This document shows positions 8,061 through 17,104 of a stretch of DNA of 64,000 nt, one piece after another. Position 1 is the first letter of the stretch. Every line of letters begins with the position of its first letter. The DNA is from Nitrospirota bacterium (GTDB lineage: Bacteria; Nitrospirota; Thermodesulfovibrionia; Thermodesulfovibrionales; Dissulfurispiraceae). Location: contig JAJYVD010000001.1 in the NCBI GenBank assembly GCA_021792185.1, forward strand, positions 97,189 to 161,188, in the 5' to 3' direction. The translations under genes and the position numbers were made by a program. The notes below the pieces were generated by a model. It made no database searches. It worked only from the letters and a program-made list of their open reading frames with translations, and had not been told where the DNA came from.

Positions 8061-9551
8061 TTAAAATCGATAGGTTTTCAAAATATTTTTGATCCGTGAG
8101 ATCAGTAGGGCAACAAAATCACTTAATAATACTTTTAAATACTGCGTCTTTCTCATGCTCTTCACTATTATTTTCCAATATAACGGGTTAAGTGTATAAT
8201 CGATAATACTACGCAGTTTATTGGCTCTTGCCGTTGCATTTATCCTGAGTTTGGTTAAATCCAAATGGTGCTCTGCCATGTAAAAGCGTGGATCTGCAAC
8301 CTTAAAATAAAGATTTGGAGTATTGTATATCTTATACTCCTCCTTTGACAGAATCGGTCGCACATAATCCTTGTAAACAGCCGTTCCAGGAAAGGGTACC
8401 GTCAGACATATTGCAACTCTGGTTGGGCGAGTCCGCCGCATCATATCTGTAGTCTTCTGAACATCCTCTGTTGTTTCTCCGGGAGTATTGAACATAAAAT
8501 TAGCGTAAGTTCTCAGCTTATATTTCCTGCAGACTTCGAATGCCTTCACGATCTGATCCTCGGTAATGCCCTTTTTCATCCTCCTCAATGCCTCGTTTGA
8601 GCCTGACTCTACTCCAAAATCTACCTGTATACATCCTCCCTCGCTGATTAGTTTGGCCATTTCTTCATCAATCAGGTTTACCCTTGTCTCCATTGCCCAG
8701 ACCATATTAAGATTTCTCATCTTTAATCCATCCACAAACTCACGCACTCTTTCCTTTTTAAGCAGAAAGGTATCATCAAGGATATAAAAAGAATCGATAT
8801 TATAATTGTTTTTCAGGCATTCTATTTCATCAAGAACCTTTTCAATAGGCCGGAAGTTAACCTTTCTGTTACTGTTAGCACAAAAGGTGCACGAGAAAGG
8901 ACATCCGATAGTGGTAAAAACATGCAGACCTGATATAATGATGTTCCTTATTATTCCTGTATGAGGCTTTGTATAAAAATCCATGTTCAGTTGTGAATAG
9001 TCAGGTTGAGGCATCGCATCCCACTCTTTAAAGCTTGAGGCGCCATACCGCACAATGCTGTCGCCCTCTCTTGGAGTTACTATAACACCTTCGATTTCTT
9101 CTAAGCTCCTACCGGAATTCACACGCGTTATGATCTCAACAAGAGGATACTGACCGTCCCCTTCGACAGCTATATCGATAGGAGTTCCCTTAAAAAAGAA
9201 GTCCTCCGCTTTAATGCTGACATGCAGCCCTCCAACTATTATTGTGCAGCTATGAGCCTGTTTAATCCTACTGCAAAGATCGATTACATCCCAAAACTCA
9301 GAGGTGTAGCAAGGAATTCCCACAAACTTGGGAGCCAGCTCTTTAATTCGTTCGATAATCCTGCTTTTACCGAACTCAATCTGTTCGCTTGTTAAATTTA
9401 TGCCCGGCTGTCCGAATTTTATATCGACAATTTTAGTTTTAATATCACTTTTCGTAAGCCATGCGTGGAGATAGAGCAATGCAGCCGGAACAGTTGCAGA
9501 AGCGCTTCTGTTTGGTGGCGACACGAGACATATATCAGTACCTTTATTCAT
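8061..9551 (-). CDS. B12-binding-domain radical SAM enzyme
   Basis: A 496-residue protein. An N-terminal cobalamin-binding-type domain (about 1-150, with VGGLHVS and the VEGDGQ segment near 129-134) is followed by a radical SAM core with CxxxCxxC cysteines at 217, 221 and 224. A [4Fe-4S] cluster there would cleave S-adenosylmethionine. The C-terminal region carries a basic amphipathic tail. Class B (cobalamin) radical SAM enzymes usually methylate unactivated carbons or phosphorus, but some do ring contractions or C-S chemistry. Within a glycan cluster the substrate is probably a sugar or sugar-lipid; that is inference. One of five enzymes of this architecture in the window. Confidence 0.88.
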   Translation of the reverse strand: MNKGTDICLVSPPNRSASATVPAALLYLHAWLTKSDIKTKIVDIKFGQPGINLTSEQIEFGKSRIIERIKELAPKFVGIPCYTSEFWDVIDLCSRIKQAHSCTIIVGGLHVSIKAEDFFFKGTPIDIAVEGDGQYPLVEIITRVNSGRSLEEIEGVIVTPREGDSIVRYGASSFKEWDAMPQPDYSQLNMDFYTKPHTGIIRNIIISGLHVFTTIGCPFSCTFCANSNRKVNFRPIEKVLDEIECLKNNYNIDSFYILDDTFLLKKERVREFVDGLKMRNLNMVWAMETRVNLIDEEMAKLISEGGCIQVDFGVESGSNEALRRMKKGITEDQIVKAFEVCRKYKLRTYANFMFNTPGETTEDVQKTTDMMRRTRPTRVAICLTVPFPGTAVYKDYVRPILSKEEYKIYNTPNLYFKVADPRFYMAEHHLDLTKLRINATARANKLRSIIDYTLNPLYWKIIVKSMRKTQYLKVLLSDFVALLISRIKNILKTYRF

Positions 9552-9573
9552 AACCTTTGTAACTCTCTTATTT

Positions 9574-10284
9574 TTATTTCTTATACGCCTTAAAATAAAT
9601 ATACGGGTTAACGATGGATTCTCCTAAACGTCCGAGAGCATATCGCATCAGTGATTTGACAAAAGATTTGATGCCTTTCTGATCCCAGTCTGGAAAGGCA
9701 CAGGTAATAGCAGATATTTTTTTAAAACCCGCACTCCATATCAATTTCTTAATATCTCCTTTTTCGAAAGATTGGACATGCCCCCACCTGTGGAATTTAG
9801 ACTCACAGTAAGGGCAGAAAATCATATCCACCTTAAGGTCCTGTCTATATGGAACAGTGCCAATAAATACGCCCCCTTTTGCAAGAACACGATATGCCTC
9901 GGACAGCGACAAAGATAAAACATCATCATTAAAATGCTCGAGAACTTCTGTCATTATAACAATATCAAAAAAATTGTCATCGAAAGGAATGCTACTACAG
10001 TGCCCAACACGTGCACGGTCCCCCATAAACAGTCTATCTTGAACCATATTTATAACTTCTTCGGAGGGGTCAAGTGAATATACTTCAAACCGGCGATTCA
10101 TAAGTTGTTCCTCTAAAAATCCCGTTCCTACTCCAATATTCAGTATTCTTTTGCCGTGATCGCACTGCTTTGCCAAATATAATAGACGAGGATAGCTCTT
10201 ATTAAAACATGACGTATTTTCGATCTGATAAAATCTCCACATTCTATCCTGATAAAACTGTTCAAAACAATGTTTTGCAGCCAT
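9574..10284 (-). CDS. Class I SAM-dependent methyltransferase
   Basis: A 236-residue protein with the SAM motif I at ILNIGVGTGFLEE (about 48-60), an acidic end of strand 2 (SLDPSEE), and the motif around TEVLEHF followed by YRVLAKGGVFIGTVP. A CPYC pair and WGHVQSF motif follow, typical of glycan-cluster methyltransferases of the Methyltransf_11/23 type. It would methylate a sugar hydroxyl or acid on a nucleotide- or lipid-linked substrate. It lies between a GT2 gene and a B12-type radical SAM gene with gaps of only 15-22 bases. Confidence 0.85.
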   Translation of the reverse strand: MAAKHCFEQFYQDRMWRFYQIENTSCFNKSYPRLLYLAKQCDHGKRILNIGVGTGFLEEQLMNRRFEVYSLDPSEEVINMVQDRLFMGDRARVGHCSSIPFDDNFFDIVIMTEVLEHFNDDVLSLSLSEAYRVLAKGGVFIGTVPYRQDLKVDMIFCPYCESKFHRWGHVQSFEKGDIKKLIWSAGFKKISAITCAFPDWDQKGIKSFVKSLMRYALGRLGESIVNPYIYFKAYKK

Positions 10285-10299
10285 TTTTAAATACCTTTC

Positions 10300-11322
10300 C
10301 TATCCCGTCCAATTCTTGAGCTGGATCTGCCTTACCCTTGAATCATAGAGATATTCATCAAGAATTCTTATGTTTTTATTATCCAAATATTCTTTAACAA
10401 TATATTTCAATATTACTTCCGGACATTTTTCGTTATTCAAAAAAGTCGTTAATCTGCATATGATTTTAAGCGTGACAGTTTTAACATTAATAGCCACTGT
10501 TAAAGCTGTCAGGCTTGTTTTTATTTTCAACGATAGAGGAGATCGTATAATTCTCTTGATTTGCTCGATCATCAATATAATAAAAGGCCAGTAAATTTTC
10601 GGCATTTTTCTCTCGGGATGGAATGCGTGATATTCTTGCTCCATAGTGCTCCATTTCTCTCTGCCGTAATATGTGAACAGCACTTCAGACACCTGGATAA
10701 ACTTGCCGTATAATAAAAGTTCAAAAAGAAAAGCGACATCCGCTGCTGCATGTTTCTGCCATAATAACGTTTTCTTCATAGCTTCGGATCTCATTATACC
10801 GTAAAGGGCAGTGGCAGGAAGTATTCTAATCGCAAGGCTATACCGGTCGAGAATATCCTGCTTATTTTCGAGGTCATTAAACGTCGCTATATACATAATG
10901 CTATTATTGCCTTCTATTGTAACTTGTGTATAGGCCTGACATAAAACGGCATCGGGATTTGCTTCAAGTTTTTCTACACATTTGGAAATAAACTGAGGCG
11001 AGCGCGTATCATCGTGAGCCGCCCACATGAAATATTTTCCTTGTGACAACTCAAAAACGCGATTAAAATTATATACTATTCCTAAATTTACATCGTTTCT
11101 GAAATATTTTATCCGCTTGTCCTGCGCTGCAAATTCTTTACATATTGCCTCGGTTTCATCGGTAGAGCCGTTATCGGATATAATTATTTCAATATTTTCA
11201 TAATTCTGGTTAAGCAAAGACTCGATAGCTTTAGACATTCTTAGCATCTTTGCGGCATTATACAACGGCATTCCCACGCTTACAAGCGGCTTTTTATTTT
11301 CATTCATTTTTATAGCGTCCAT
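10300..11322 (-). CDS. Glycosyltransferase family 2
   Basis: A 340-residue GT-A transferase. It begins with the GT2 strand VSVGMPLYN and the nucleotide-binding ISDNGSTDETE segment near 50-60, with an acidic WAAHDD (DxD-like) motif around 100. The C-terminal part after about residue 230 contains hydrophobic stretches near 250-285. A second in-frame ATG lies five codons in; neither has a strong ribosome binding site, so the start is uncertain. Neighbours are the Wzx-type flippase upstream and a methyltransferase downstream. Confidence 0.85.
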   Translation of the reverse strand: MDAIKMNENKKPLVSVGMPLYNAAKMLRMSKAIESLLNQNYENIEIIISDNGSTDETEAICKEFAAQDKRIKYFRNDVNLGIVYNFNRVFELSQGKYFMWAAHDDTRSPQFISKCVEKLEANPDAVLCQAYTQVTIEGNNSIMYIATFNDLENKQDILDRYSLAIRILPATALYGIMRSEAMKKTLLWQKHAAADVAFLFELLLYGKFIQVSEVLFTYYGREKWSTMEQEYHAFHPERKMPKIYWPFIILMIEQIKRIIRSPLSLKIKTSLTALTVAINVKTVTLKIICRLTTFLNNEKCPEVILKYIVKEYLDNKNIRILDEYLYDSRVRQIQLKNWTG

Positions 11323-11349
11323 CCCAATTACTTGCTAAGCAAAGTCGTA

Positions 11350-12858
11350 TTATGCCTGTGGAGATTTTAATTGTAAATTCGATTTATTTTTTAAAAGGTA
11401 ATTTCTTGTTACGGGCACGGATAAAGCTGTTGCTGCAAGCGAGAATAATGCAATTATCGACAATATTGCCGAATTTGTAAATAAATTGTAATCAACTCTG
11501 ATAGTAGCTCTTGCTATTCCTAAAAAAACAAGGGAGACCATAAAGGGTATGCCGACGTCCTTAATATACCATTTTGTTTTTTCATTTTGCAGTATAGACC
11601 TATGCATAGTTCGAACTATTAATGCGGCATAAATTATATTTGATGCCATCAGAGCAACAGTTACGGCAAGAGCTCCGATATGCATAGCTGTCAGCACAAT
11701 TATCGGCACCATAATTAATCCGACTATAATATTTATATGCAATATGGCAGAAGTTTTTCCAAGAGAATAATGCATGCTCAATGGTAGATGTGATAATCCA
11801 TAAAAAAGCGTGCTTATGCTTAAGAAAAAAACAAACATGGACGCATTTTGCGAGATATTATGATTGCGCGTCCAGATAAAAAGCAGTTCTTCCGCAAAAA
11901 AGGCAAGAAATAATGCGGCCGGTATTATTAATACCGACATTATTTGGCATCCTGCATGATATAGATGTTTTAGGCCGGTCATATCGCCTATGGTTATGAG
12001 CTGTGTAAAACGAGGAGATACTGCCGAAACTACAGGGCCGATTAAACGACTAAAACTGGTAGCAACAACTCCGGCTAATGCGTAATAACCGAACATCTCC
12101 AAAGTAAGGGTTTTGCTTAATATTAATTTATCTATTTGCGATGCAATGAAACCGACTATGGTTATCATGGCAACGCCGCCTCCAAATTTATACAGAGGTT
12201 TTACTACCGACCACTGAAATATTTTTTTATCTGTCGGTGAAATTTTTATCCACAAAAAATTCCTGAGCATTAAAGTTTGCATTATGTTTGCTGCAATTTG
12301 CCAGATCAGAAAATTTTCTATGCTCGGATAAACGAATATGAAAATGGCTATGGTCCCTCCTGCCCTTAACAGCGCCATAGTTACATTGATTAAATTAAAT
12401 AACAACTGATGCTGCAATCCGGTAAGTCCCCCGGTATATAGGGTTAACGGCCACTGAAAACTTATGGCAATGCCCATCAATATAATCGATCTATTAATGC
12501 TCTCTATCGGTAAATTTACTGACTGCAACCAGTTATTTGAAATAATTGATGATAGGATTATGATAACAGTTCCAATCGATAAAGCTGTAATCCAACCAAT
12601 TATTTCCATCGAGTAAAGAATAGCGGTCATTTCTCTTCTTGCATTCGGCAGTATGGACAATCTGGCAATTTCACGATTTATAGAAGTTCCTATGCCCATG
12701 TCAAGCAAAGCCGAAATATTTTGCAATACTGTAAAAAAACCGATAAGTCCATACGCTTCTATTCCCAGATAACGAATATATAATGGAATAAAAACAAGAG
12801 ATATAATAAGGACTAAAACATTGCCTACGATATTCGATATAATATTTTTTTTAACCAT
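11350..12858 (-). CDS. wzx: Wzx-type polysaccharide flippase (MOP superfamily)
   Basis: A 502-residue, very hydrophobic protein with about 12-14 membrane segments spread along its whole length, starting at residue 8. The typical Wzx N-terminal pattern is present: a long first helix, then YLGIEAYGLIGFF, a membrane turn and MDMGIG-like LLDMGIGTSIN. It would move undecaprenyl-linked oligosaccharide units across the inner membrane. It is followed 27 bases later by a GT2 gene. The same operon also carries an ABC-type exporter at 43885-45696, so two transport routes may exist or one may be decaying. Confidence 0.87.
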   Translation of the reverse strand: MVKKNIISNIVGNVLVLIISLVFIPLYIRYLGIEAYGLIGFFTVLQNISALLDMGIGTSINREIARLSILPNARREMTAILYSMEIIGWITALSIGTVIIILSSIISNNWLQSVNLPIESINRSIILMGIAISFQWPLTLYTGGLTGLQHQLLFNLINVTMALLRAGGTIAIFIFVYPSIENFLIWQIAANIMQTLMLRNFLWIKISPTDKKIFQWSVVKPLYKFGGGVAMITIVGFIASQIDKLILSKTLTLEMFGYYALAGVVATSFSRLIGPVVSAVSPRFTQLITIGDMTGLKHLYHAGCQIMSVLIIPAALFLAFFAEELLFIWTRNHNISQNASMFVFFLSISTLFYGLSHLPLSMHYSLGKTSAILHINIIVGLIMVPIIVLTAMHIGALAVTVALMASNIIYAALIVRTMHRSILQNEKTKWYIKDVGIPFMVSLVFLGIARATIRVDYNLFTNSAILSIIALFSLAATALSVPVTRNYLLKNKSNLQLKSPQA

Positions 12859-12881
12859 GCGGCTTCACGGTAATAACAGGT

Positions 12882-13835
12882 CTATACATAAACACGGGAG
12901 GCCTCGCTATACAAAACCGTACATTCTTTGCAGGGATTAATACTGACCTTATTGCCGCTGATATGCACCTCTCTAATTCTGTTAAACTTCTCAGAATTAT
13001 AGATTTCCATGATATCGTTATTGCTTATATTTCCAAAACCATACTGTGCCTTCAGGAAATCTTCGCTGCAGAGCGGCATAGAGCCGTCTGAAAGTATAAT
13101 CATATTATAGAAAATATGGTGACAGGGTCTCTTTTCGGTTTCAATATTTAGGCTTAGTTCTCCCAATATTTGATCCTTGCTCGCAACCTCCCCTCCCCAT
13201 GAATGCATATTATAAACAGCAATGAGATCACCCTTAGATTTACTGATCTTGGAGGCCCAAAACATCTTCCATGACTCCAGTTCATGCATATTTATCGGCT
13301 GCTTGATAAATCGCACAATAAAACGCGTTGGGAACCCGCCATCATCTCGCATCCTGATAATGCTCTGTATGTTGTCTACAACACGCTCGTAAGAGACCCC
13401 ATGCCGTATGCTTTCGTGAGTAGCTTTCGAGATACCATCAATACTGAATAGAACCGTCTCGATTCCCGTATCTAAAAGAGCCATTTGCTTGTCAGCATCG
13501 AGGAGGTCCGCATTGGTTGAAATTGCCAGTCTACGGAAACCTTTACCCTTAACATATCCTATCCGTTCAAAGATATACGGATCGAGAAGCGGCTCGCCTA
13601 ATCCGAATAAATCGAACATTTCAATATGGTCTTTATATTCTGTAAGATTGTCTACGATCCTATAGAATAGAGCAGGCTGCATTATTCTTTTTTTCCTATC
13701 CGTAGGATGGTCGATAACGCACATTACGCATTTTGCATTGCATCCGAAAATCGTTTCTATGGTAACCCTCTTGGGTATGAGCCGCTCGCCCTGCCACTGT
13801 AAAATATCGCTTGAGCTTTTTTCTTTTGAATTCAT
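12882..13835 (-). CDS. Radical SAM/SPASM enzyme (tandem copy 2)
   Basis: A 317-residue protein from the ATG at 13835. A GTG 16 codons earlier would overlap the upstream gene and lacks a better binding site, while GATGATGGA sits just before the ATG. The radical SAM cysteines are at 32, 36 and 39 (GCNAKCVMC). The partial barrel contains DLFGLGEPLLDP, and the C-terminal auxiliary region has cysteines in PCHH, PLCSED and CKECTV, consistent with a second iron-sulfur cluster. It is clearly homologous along its full length to the next gene upstream (13852-14769), sharing IETIFGCNAKC, DLFGLGEPLLDP and LAISTNADLLD. SPASM enzymes include sugar and alcohol dehydrogenases and peptide modifiers. A sugar substrate is inferred from context only. 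Confidence 0.85.
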   Translation of the reverse strand: MNSKEKSSSDILQWQGERLIPKRVTIETIFGCNAKCVMCVIDHPTDRKKRIMQPALFYRIVDNLTEYKDHIEMFDLFGLGEPLLDPYIFERIGYVKGKGFRRLAISTNADLLDADKQMALLDTGIETVLFSIDGISKATHESIRHGVSYERVVDNIQSIIRMRDDGGFPTRFIVRFIKQPINMHELESWKMFWASKISKSKGDLIAVYNMHSWGGEVASKDQILGELSLNIETEKRPCHHIFYNMIILSDGSMPLCSEDFLKAQYGFGNISNNDIMEIYNSEKFNRIREVHISGNKVSINPCKECTVLYSEASRVYV

Positions 13836-13851
13836 TTTTTGTCCATCATCC

Positions 13852-14769
13852 TCACGCAGTATATCTCTGCATCTTGTTCTCACTGTAGAGGAGCGTGCAT
13901 TCTCTGCAAATAGTCAGAGTGGTTTTTTTATGATCGGTGTGAAGGCGCCGCATACGTTGAAAATTTGTCCCATTAAAAATATCTATAGGAAGTGTTTCTT
14001 TAACATCACCCATCATATATTTAGCGTGAGGAGTGTCTTCGCAGCAAAGCGGCACTATCCCGTTATTTAAAATAATTAATCTATCAAATACTTGATGACA
14101 CGGCAGCGCTTCGATAGATTCGTCAAGAGGACCGTCGCCCAATAGCTCTTGCTTGCTTATTACTTCCCCTCCCATTGTGTTTACATCATATGCTATCAAT
14201 AGGTCATTTCTTCCTGGTGAGATTTTGGGGTTCCAGTAAGCTAAAAACTGTTCCCATTCGGTCTTGTTGGAATTTTGACGGATGAAACGAATCACAAATC
14301 TGGTCTTATAATTATGTTCATTCCGCATACGGATAATGCTTTCACAATTTTCTATAACCCGCTCAAAAACTACTCCCCTCCGAATATTCTCATGGGTTTC
14401 TTTATTTACCCCATCGATGCTGAATATTACAGTTTCTATGCCGGTTTCTAAAAGGGCATTCTGTTTATGTACATCAAGCAGGTCTGCATTGGTGGAGATA
14501 GCAAGATTTTGAAAGCCCTTTTCTTTTGCATAGCGTATTCTTTCTATTATATGCGGATCGAGAAGAGGCTCGCCCAATCCAAAGAGATCGACCTTTTCTA
14601 TTTGTTCGTTATATGGCTTCATGAAATCAATAATGTGCTTGAACAATTCGATAGACATAATTCCCTTTAATCTTGTGGCAGGAAGACTGACTGCACACAT
14701 AATGCACTTTGCGTTGCAGCCGAAAATGGTCTCTATCTGTAGACGTTTAGGAATCAAAAAGCCCGACAT
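13852..14769 (-). CDS. Radical SAM/SPASM enzyme (tandem copy 1)
   Basis: A 305-residue protein with the CxxxCxxC cluster at Cys 18, 22 and 25, the barrel motif FGLGEPLLDP and C-terminal auxiliary cysteines (PCHQ, PLCCED, CRECTL). It is a diverged paralogue of the gene immediately downstream, with roughly half the residues shared by eye and identical blocks at the cluster and the GEPLLDP strand. The tandem arrangement suggests two successive or heterodimeric radical steps on one substrate. The C terminus ends MQRYTA, and the gap to the next gene is only 16 bases. Confidence 0.87.
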   Translation of the reverse strand: MSGFLIPKRLQIETIFGCNAKCIMCAVSLPATRLKGIMSIELFKHIIDFMKPYNEQIEKVDLFGLGEPLLDPHIIERIRYAKEKGFQNLAISTNADLLDVHKQNALLETGIETVIFSIDGVNKETHENIRRGVVFERVIENCESIIRMRNEHNYKTRFVIRFIRQNSNKTEWEQFLAYWNPKISPGRNDLLIAYDVNTMGGEVISKQELLGDGPLDESIEALPCHQVFDRLIILNNGIVPLCCEDTPHAKYMMGDVKETLPIDIFNGTNFQRMRRLHTDHKKTTLTICRECTLLYSENKMQRYTA

Positions 14770-14794
14770 TATTAAATTATATGAAAACGATTTT

Positions 14795-16165
14795 CTAATA
14801 TAATGCGCTTAACTTCTCAATATATATTTCCGACTTCGGATAAGTAACAGGACGTTGTATTAAAGATGCAATCTCATTGTAGTAGTAATCCAATACTTCG
14901 TCGGGAAGGGTCGTAAAATTAATCATTCGCTCGAAAAATAAATTGCCCAATTTTTTAATGAACTCCCATTCGTCCTCTATCTGGCCATTACTGACGCATT
15001 CCTTCCATAATCTTGTGCCGGGTGACGGCGTCAAATAAGATACCTTCCCTTGTTTTTCAAGACTGTTTTTCTTGATAAAGTTAATCATATCGATATAATC
15101 CTGCTCGGTATCCCATGGAAATCCGACAATAAAATTAACCGAAAATCCAATGCCGTATTTGCGCAGCATATCGAGCTTTTCTTCGACCTCGCTTATTTTA
15201 ATACCTTTATTGATACGATTAAGTGTCTGCTGATTTACAGATTCGATTCCCATAGATGCAACTGCGAGACCGTTATCCTTGCCTAATATGCAAATGTCCT
15301 CATCTATTGCATCTATCCGGCATTGCCCTCTATACGTCAAATCAATCCCCCGCTCCCGCTTTTTTCGAACAAACTCTCTGTAAACCGATTTCAATTCGAG
15401 AAAATTCTCATCCACGAAATAAAACCTGTTGAGATCATACTTATGAATAATCTCGGACATTTCATCCAAAACAATGTCAGGGCTTTTTACGCCGATCCCT
15501 TGCACCAGCTTATGACAAAAAGAACAGTTTCCCTTACAGCCGCGAGATCCCATTATTTCGAACGACTGATTGGTCTCTTTTAGGTAATTTATATAAAACT
15601 CCAAATCAATCGAATCATAATCGGGCATCGAAAACTCGGTGAGCTGATACATATTGTTAACCCGCGCTCCAACAATCATTCTTCCCGGCTTGCTGCCGAC
15701 AATTGCATTCCCTTTCTTGAAAAAAAGGCCTGGAATATTATCCGGATAGAAATTCCCATTTCGTATTGAATGTATAAACGCGGGAAAGCTTTTTTCCCCT
15801 TCGCCGGCCAAAACATAAGAGCACTTACAATTGTTAAGCAACAGTTCCGGCATGGAAGAAGGAAGCGAGCCGCCATAAATGATTATGTGCTCTGGATTTA
15901 TATCCAAGGCCATTTGGGCATATTTTTCCACATGGTTTATATGATCGTTTCCAGCCATAATATTAAAACCGATGATAGCCGGTCTTGACTGAATATTCTC
16001 TCTAAAGAATTTCTCACGGTTCTCGACAGTTACCGGAACGAGATCGACGACATTGAATTCTATACTATGCAGTTTAAGAGCATTAGACAGGACAGACAGC
16101 CATATAGGCAACTGCACTTGCGTGCTTTTTCGCGAGACATTCACTAAAAACACATCATATGCCAT
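14795..16165 (-). CDS. B12-binding-domain radical SAM enzyme
   Basis: A 456-residue protein with an N-terminal cobalamin-type domain (IIYGGSLPSSMPE near 95-107 and LAGEGEKSF near 119-127) and the radical SAM cysteines at 210, 214 and 217 (GCKGNCSFC). Downstream barrel motifs include GIESVNQQTLNRINKG and NFIVGFPWDTEQD, typical of cobalamin radical SAM enzymes. It lies between the tandem SPASM pair and the split thiamine-diphosphate enzyme, separated from the latter by three bases. This makes a joint pathway likely. Reaction unknown; carbon methylation is the commonest activity of this architecture. Confidence 0.88.
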   Translation of the reverse strand: MAYDVFLVNVSRKSTQVQLPIWLSVLSNALKLHSIEFNVVDLVPVTVENREKFFRENIQSRPAIIGFNIMAGNDHINHVEKYAQMALDINPEHIIIYGGSLPSSMPELLLNNCKCSYVLAGEGEKSFPAFIHSIRNGNFYPDNIPGLFFKKGNAIVGSKPGRMIVGARVNNMYQLTEFSMPDYDSIDLEFYINYLKETNQSFEIMGSRGCKGNCSFCHKLVQGIGVKSPDIVLDEMSEIIHKYDLNRFYFVDENFLELKSVYREFVRKKRERGIDLTYRGQCRIDAIDEDICILGKDNGLAVASMGIESVNQQTLNRINKGIKISEVEEKLDMLRKYGIGFSVNFIVGFPWDTEQDYIDMINFIKKNSLEKQGKVSYLTPSPGTRLWKECVSNGQIEDEWEFIKKLGNLFFERMINFTTLPDEVLDYYYNEIASLIQRPVTYPKSEIYIEKLSALY

Positions 16166-16168
16166 ATC

Positions 16169-17104
16169 TTATTGCCTCAAGGTTTTCATTATCGAATTCG
16201 TGTCAATGGAAAATTCTTCAGAGCAGGGGCGCAAGCATTCATCGGTAACATCACGGGTCAGCGTCAAAACGCGGTCTATGCTGCATTCCCGGTAAACCTC
16301 AGTGGTCAAGTGGTAGCATGAACGATTTACGCTTTTACTGTCATCTATAACAATAAGTTTTTTTGTGCGGCTTACGTCTCTTAATATATGAAGCCAATCA
16401 ATAGGGGTCATTACATTTACAGAGAAGAGCGATGAACTCAGTCCCAGAGTTGCAAGTTCTTCTCGAAGCTTCATACCCTGCGGAAATGAGAAATTAAAAC
16501 ATACGATGGTAATATCAGCGCCCTCATAATATTGAAATATCTCGCCATTGTTATAAACCGTTGGGTCGTTTTCGCATGATAGTATTTCTGTTTGAAATAG
16601 ACGCTGGCTGACGCCTATAATACGAAATCCTGGTGATACGAGGTGCGTCCTGACAATATGGTCGGCGTCATGACGGTTTGTGATCGCATAACCGGCAATC
16701 CGTGCAATCGAACAAAAATCGCTGAAATTGTTAAGGCTGGATTGTATCCCTTCATAACCGGAATCAACTACTACAGGCACAATAGTAAATGAAGCGGAAG
16801 GTTCGTTTATTCTTACGAAATTATAGGTATTGACCAGATGGTCGATCCCAAGGAGCAGAAAATCCTGCTGCTTCATAAAAAAAACGGATGAAACGCCGCT
16901 AAGCATAAGCCCGAAACCAATCCCGACTTGTGTACTTTCTATATTAGGCGTATTTATAACGAGTCGCTTTTCGCCATTTTTAAGTCCTCTCGTCAGTCCG
17001 GAAATACAAGATCCTGCAGAAATATTTTGCCCGTAAAGGACAATTGGGTTTGAATTATCTATAGTCGTTCTGATAAGTTCATTTATATGCTGGACGTATT
17101 TCAT
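16169..17104 (-). CDS. Thiamine-diphosphate enzyme, E1-beta/transketolase C-half-like subunit
   Basis: A 311-residue protein with the pyrimidine-binding domain and transketolase C-terminal fold seen in E1-beta chains. Visible are the NTPNIESTQVGIGFGLMLSG segment (about 50-71, the E1-beta region with the glutamate that activates the thiazolium), a MKQQDF stretch where E1-beta has its membrane of loop residues, and a C-terminal alpha/beta domain with DITIVCFNFS and KKLIVIDDS. The start overlaps the alpha-chain stop by four bases, so the two are expected to be made in equal amounts. No E2 or E3 dehydrogenase component lies nearby, so this is not an ordinary 2-oxoacid dehydrogenase. Confidence 0.78.
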   Translation of the reverse strand: MKYVQHINELIRTTIDNSNPIVLYGQNISAGSCISGLTRGLKNGEKRLVINTPNIESTQVGIGFGLMLSGVSSVFFMKQQDFLLLGIDHLVNTYNFVRINEPSASFTIVPVVVDSGYEGIQSSLNNFSDFCSIARIAGYAITNRHDADHIVRTHLVSPGFRIIGVSQRLFQTEILSCENDPTVYNNGEIFQYYEGADITIVCFNFSFPQGMKLREELATLGLSSSLFSVNVMTPIDWLHILRDVSRTKKLIVIDDSKSVNRSCYHLTTEVYRECSIDRVLTLTRDVTDECLRPCSEEFSIDTNSIMKTLRQ

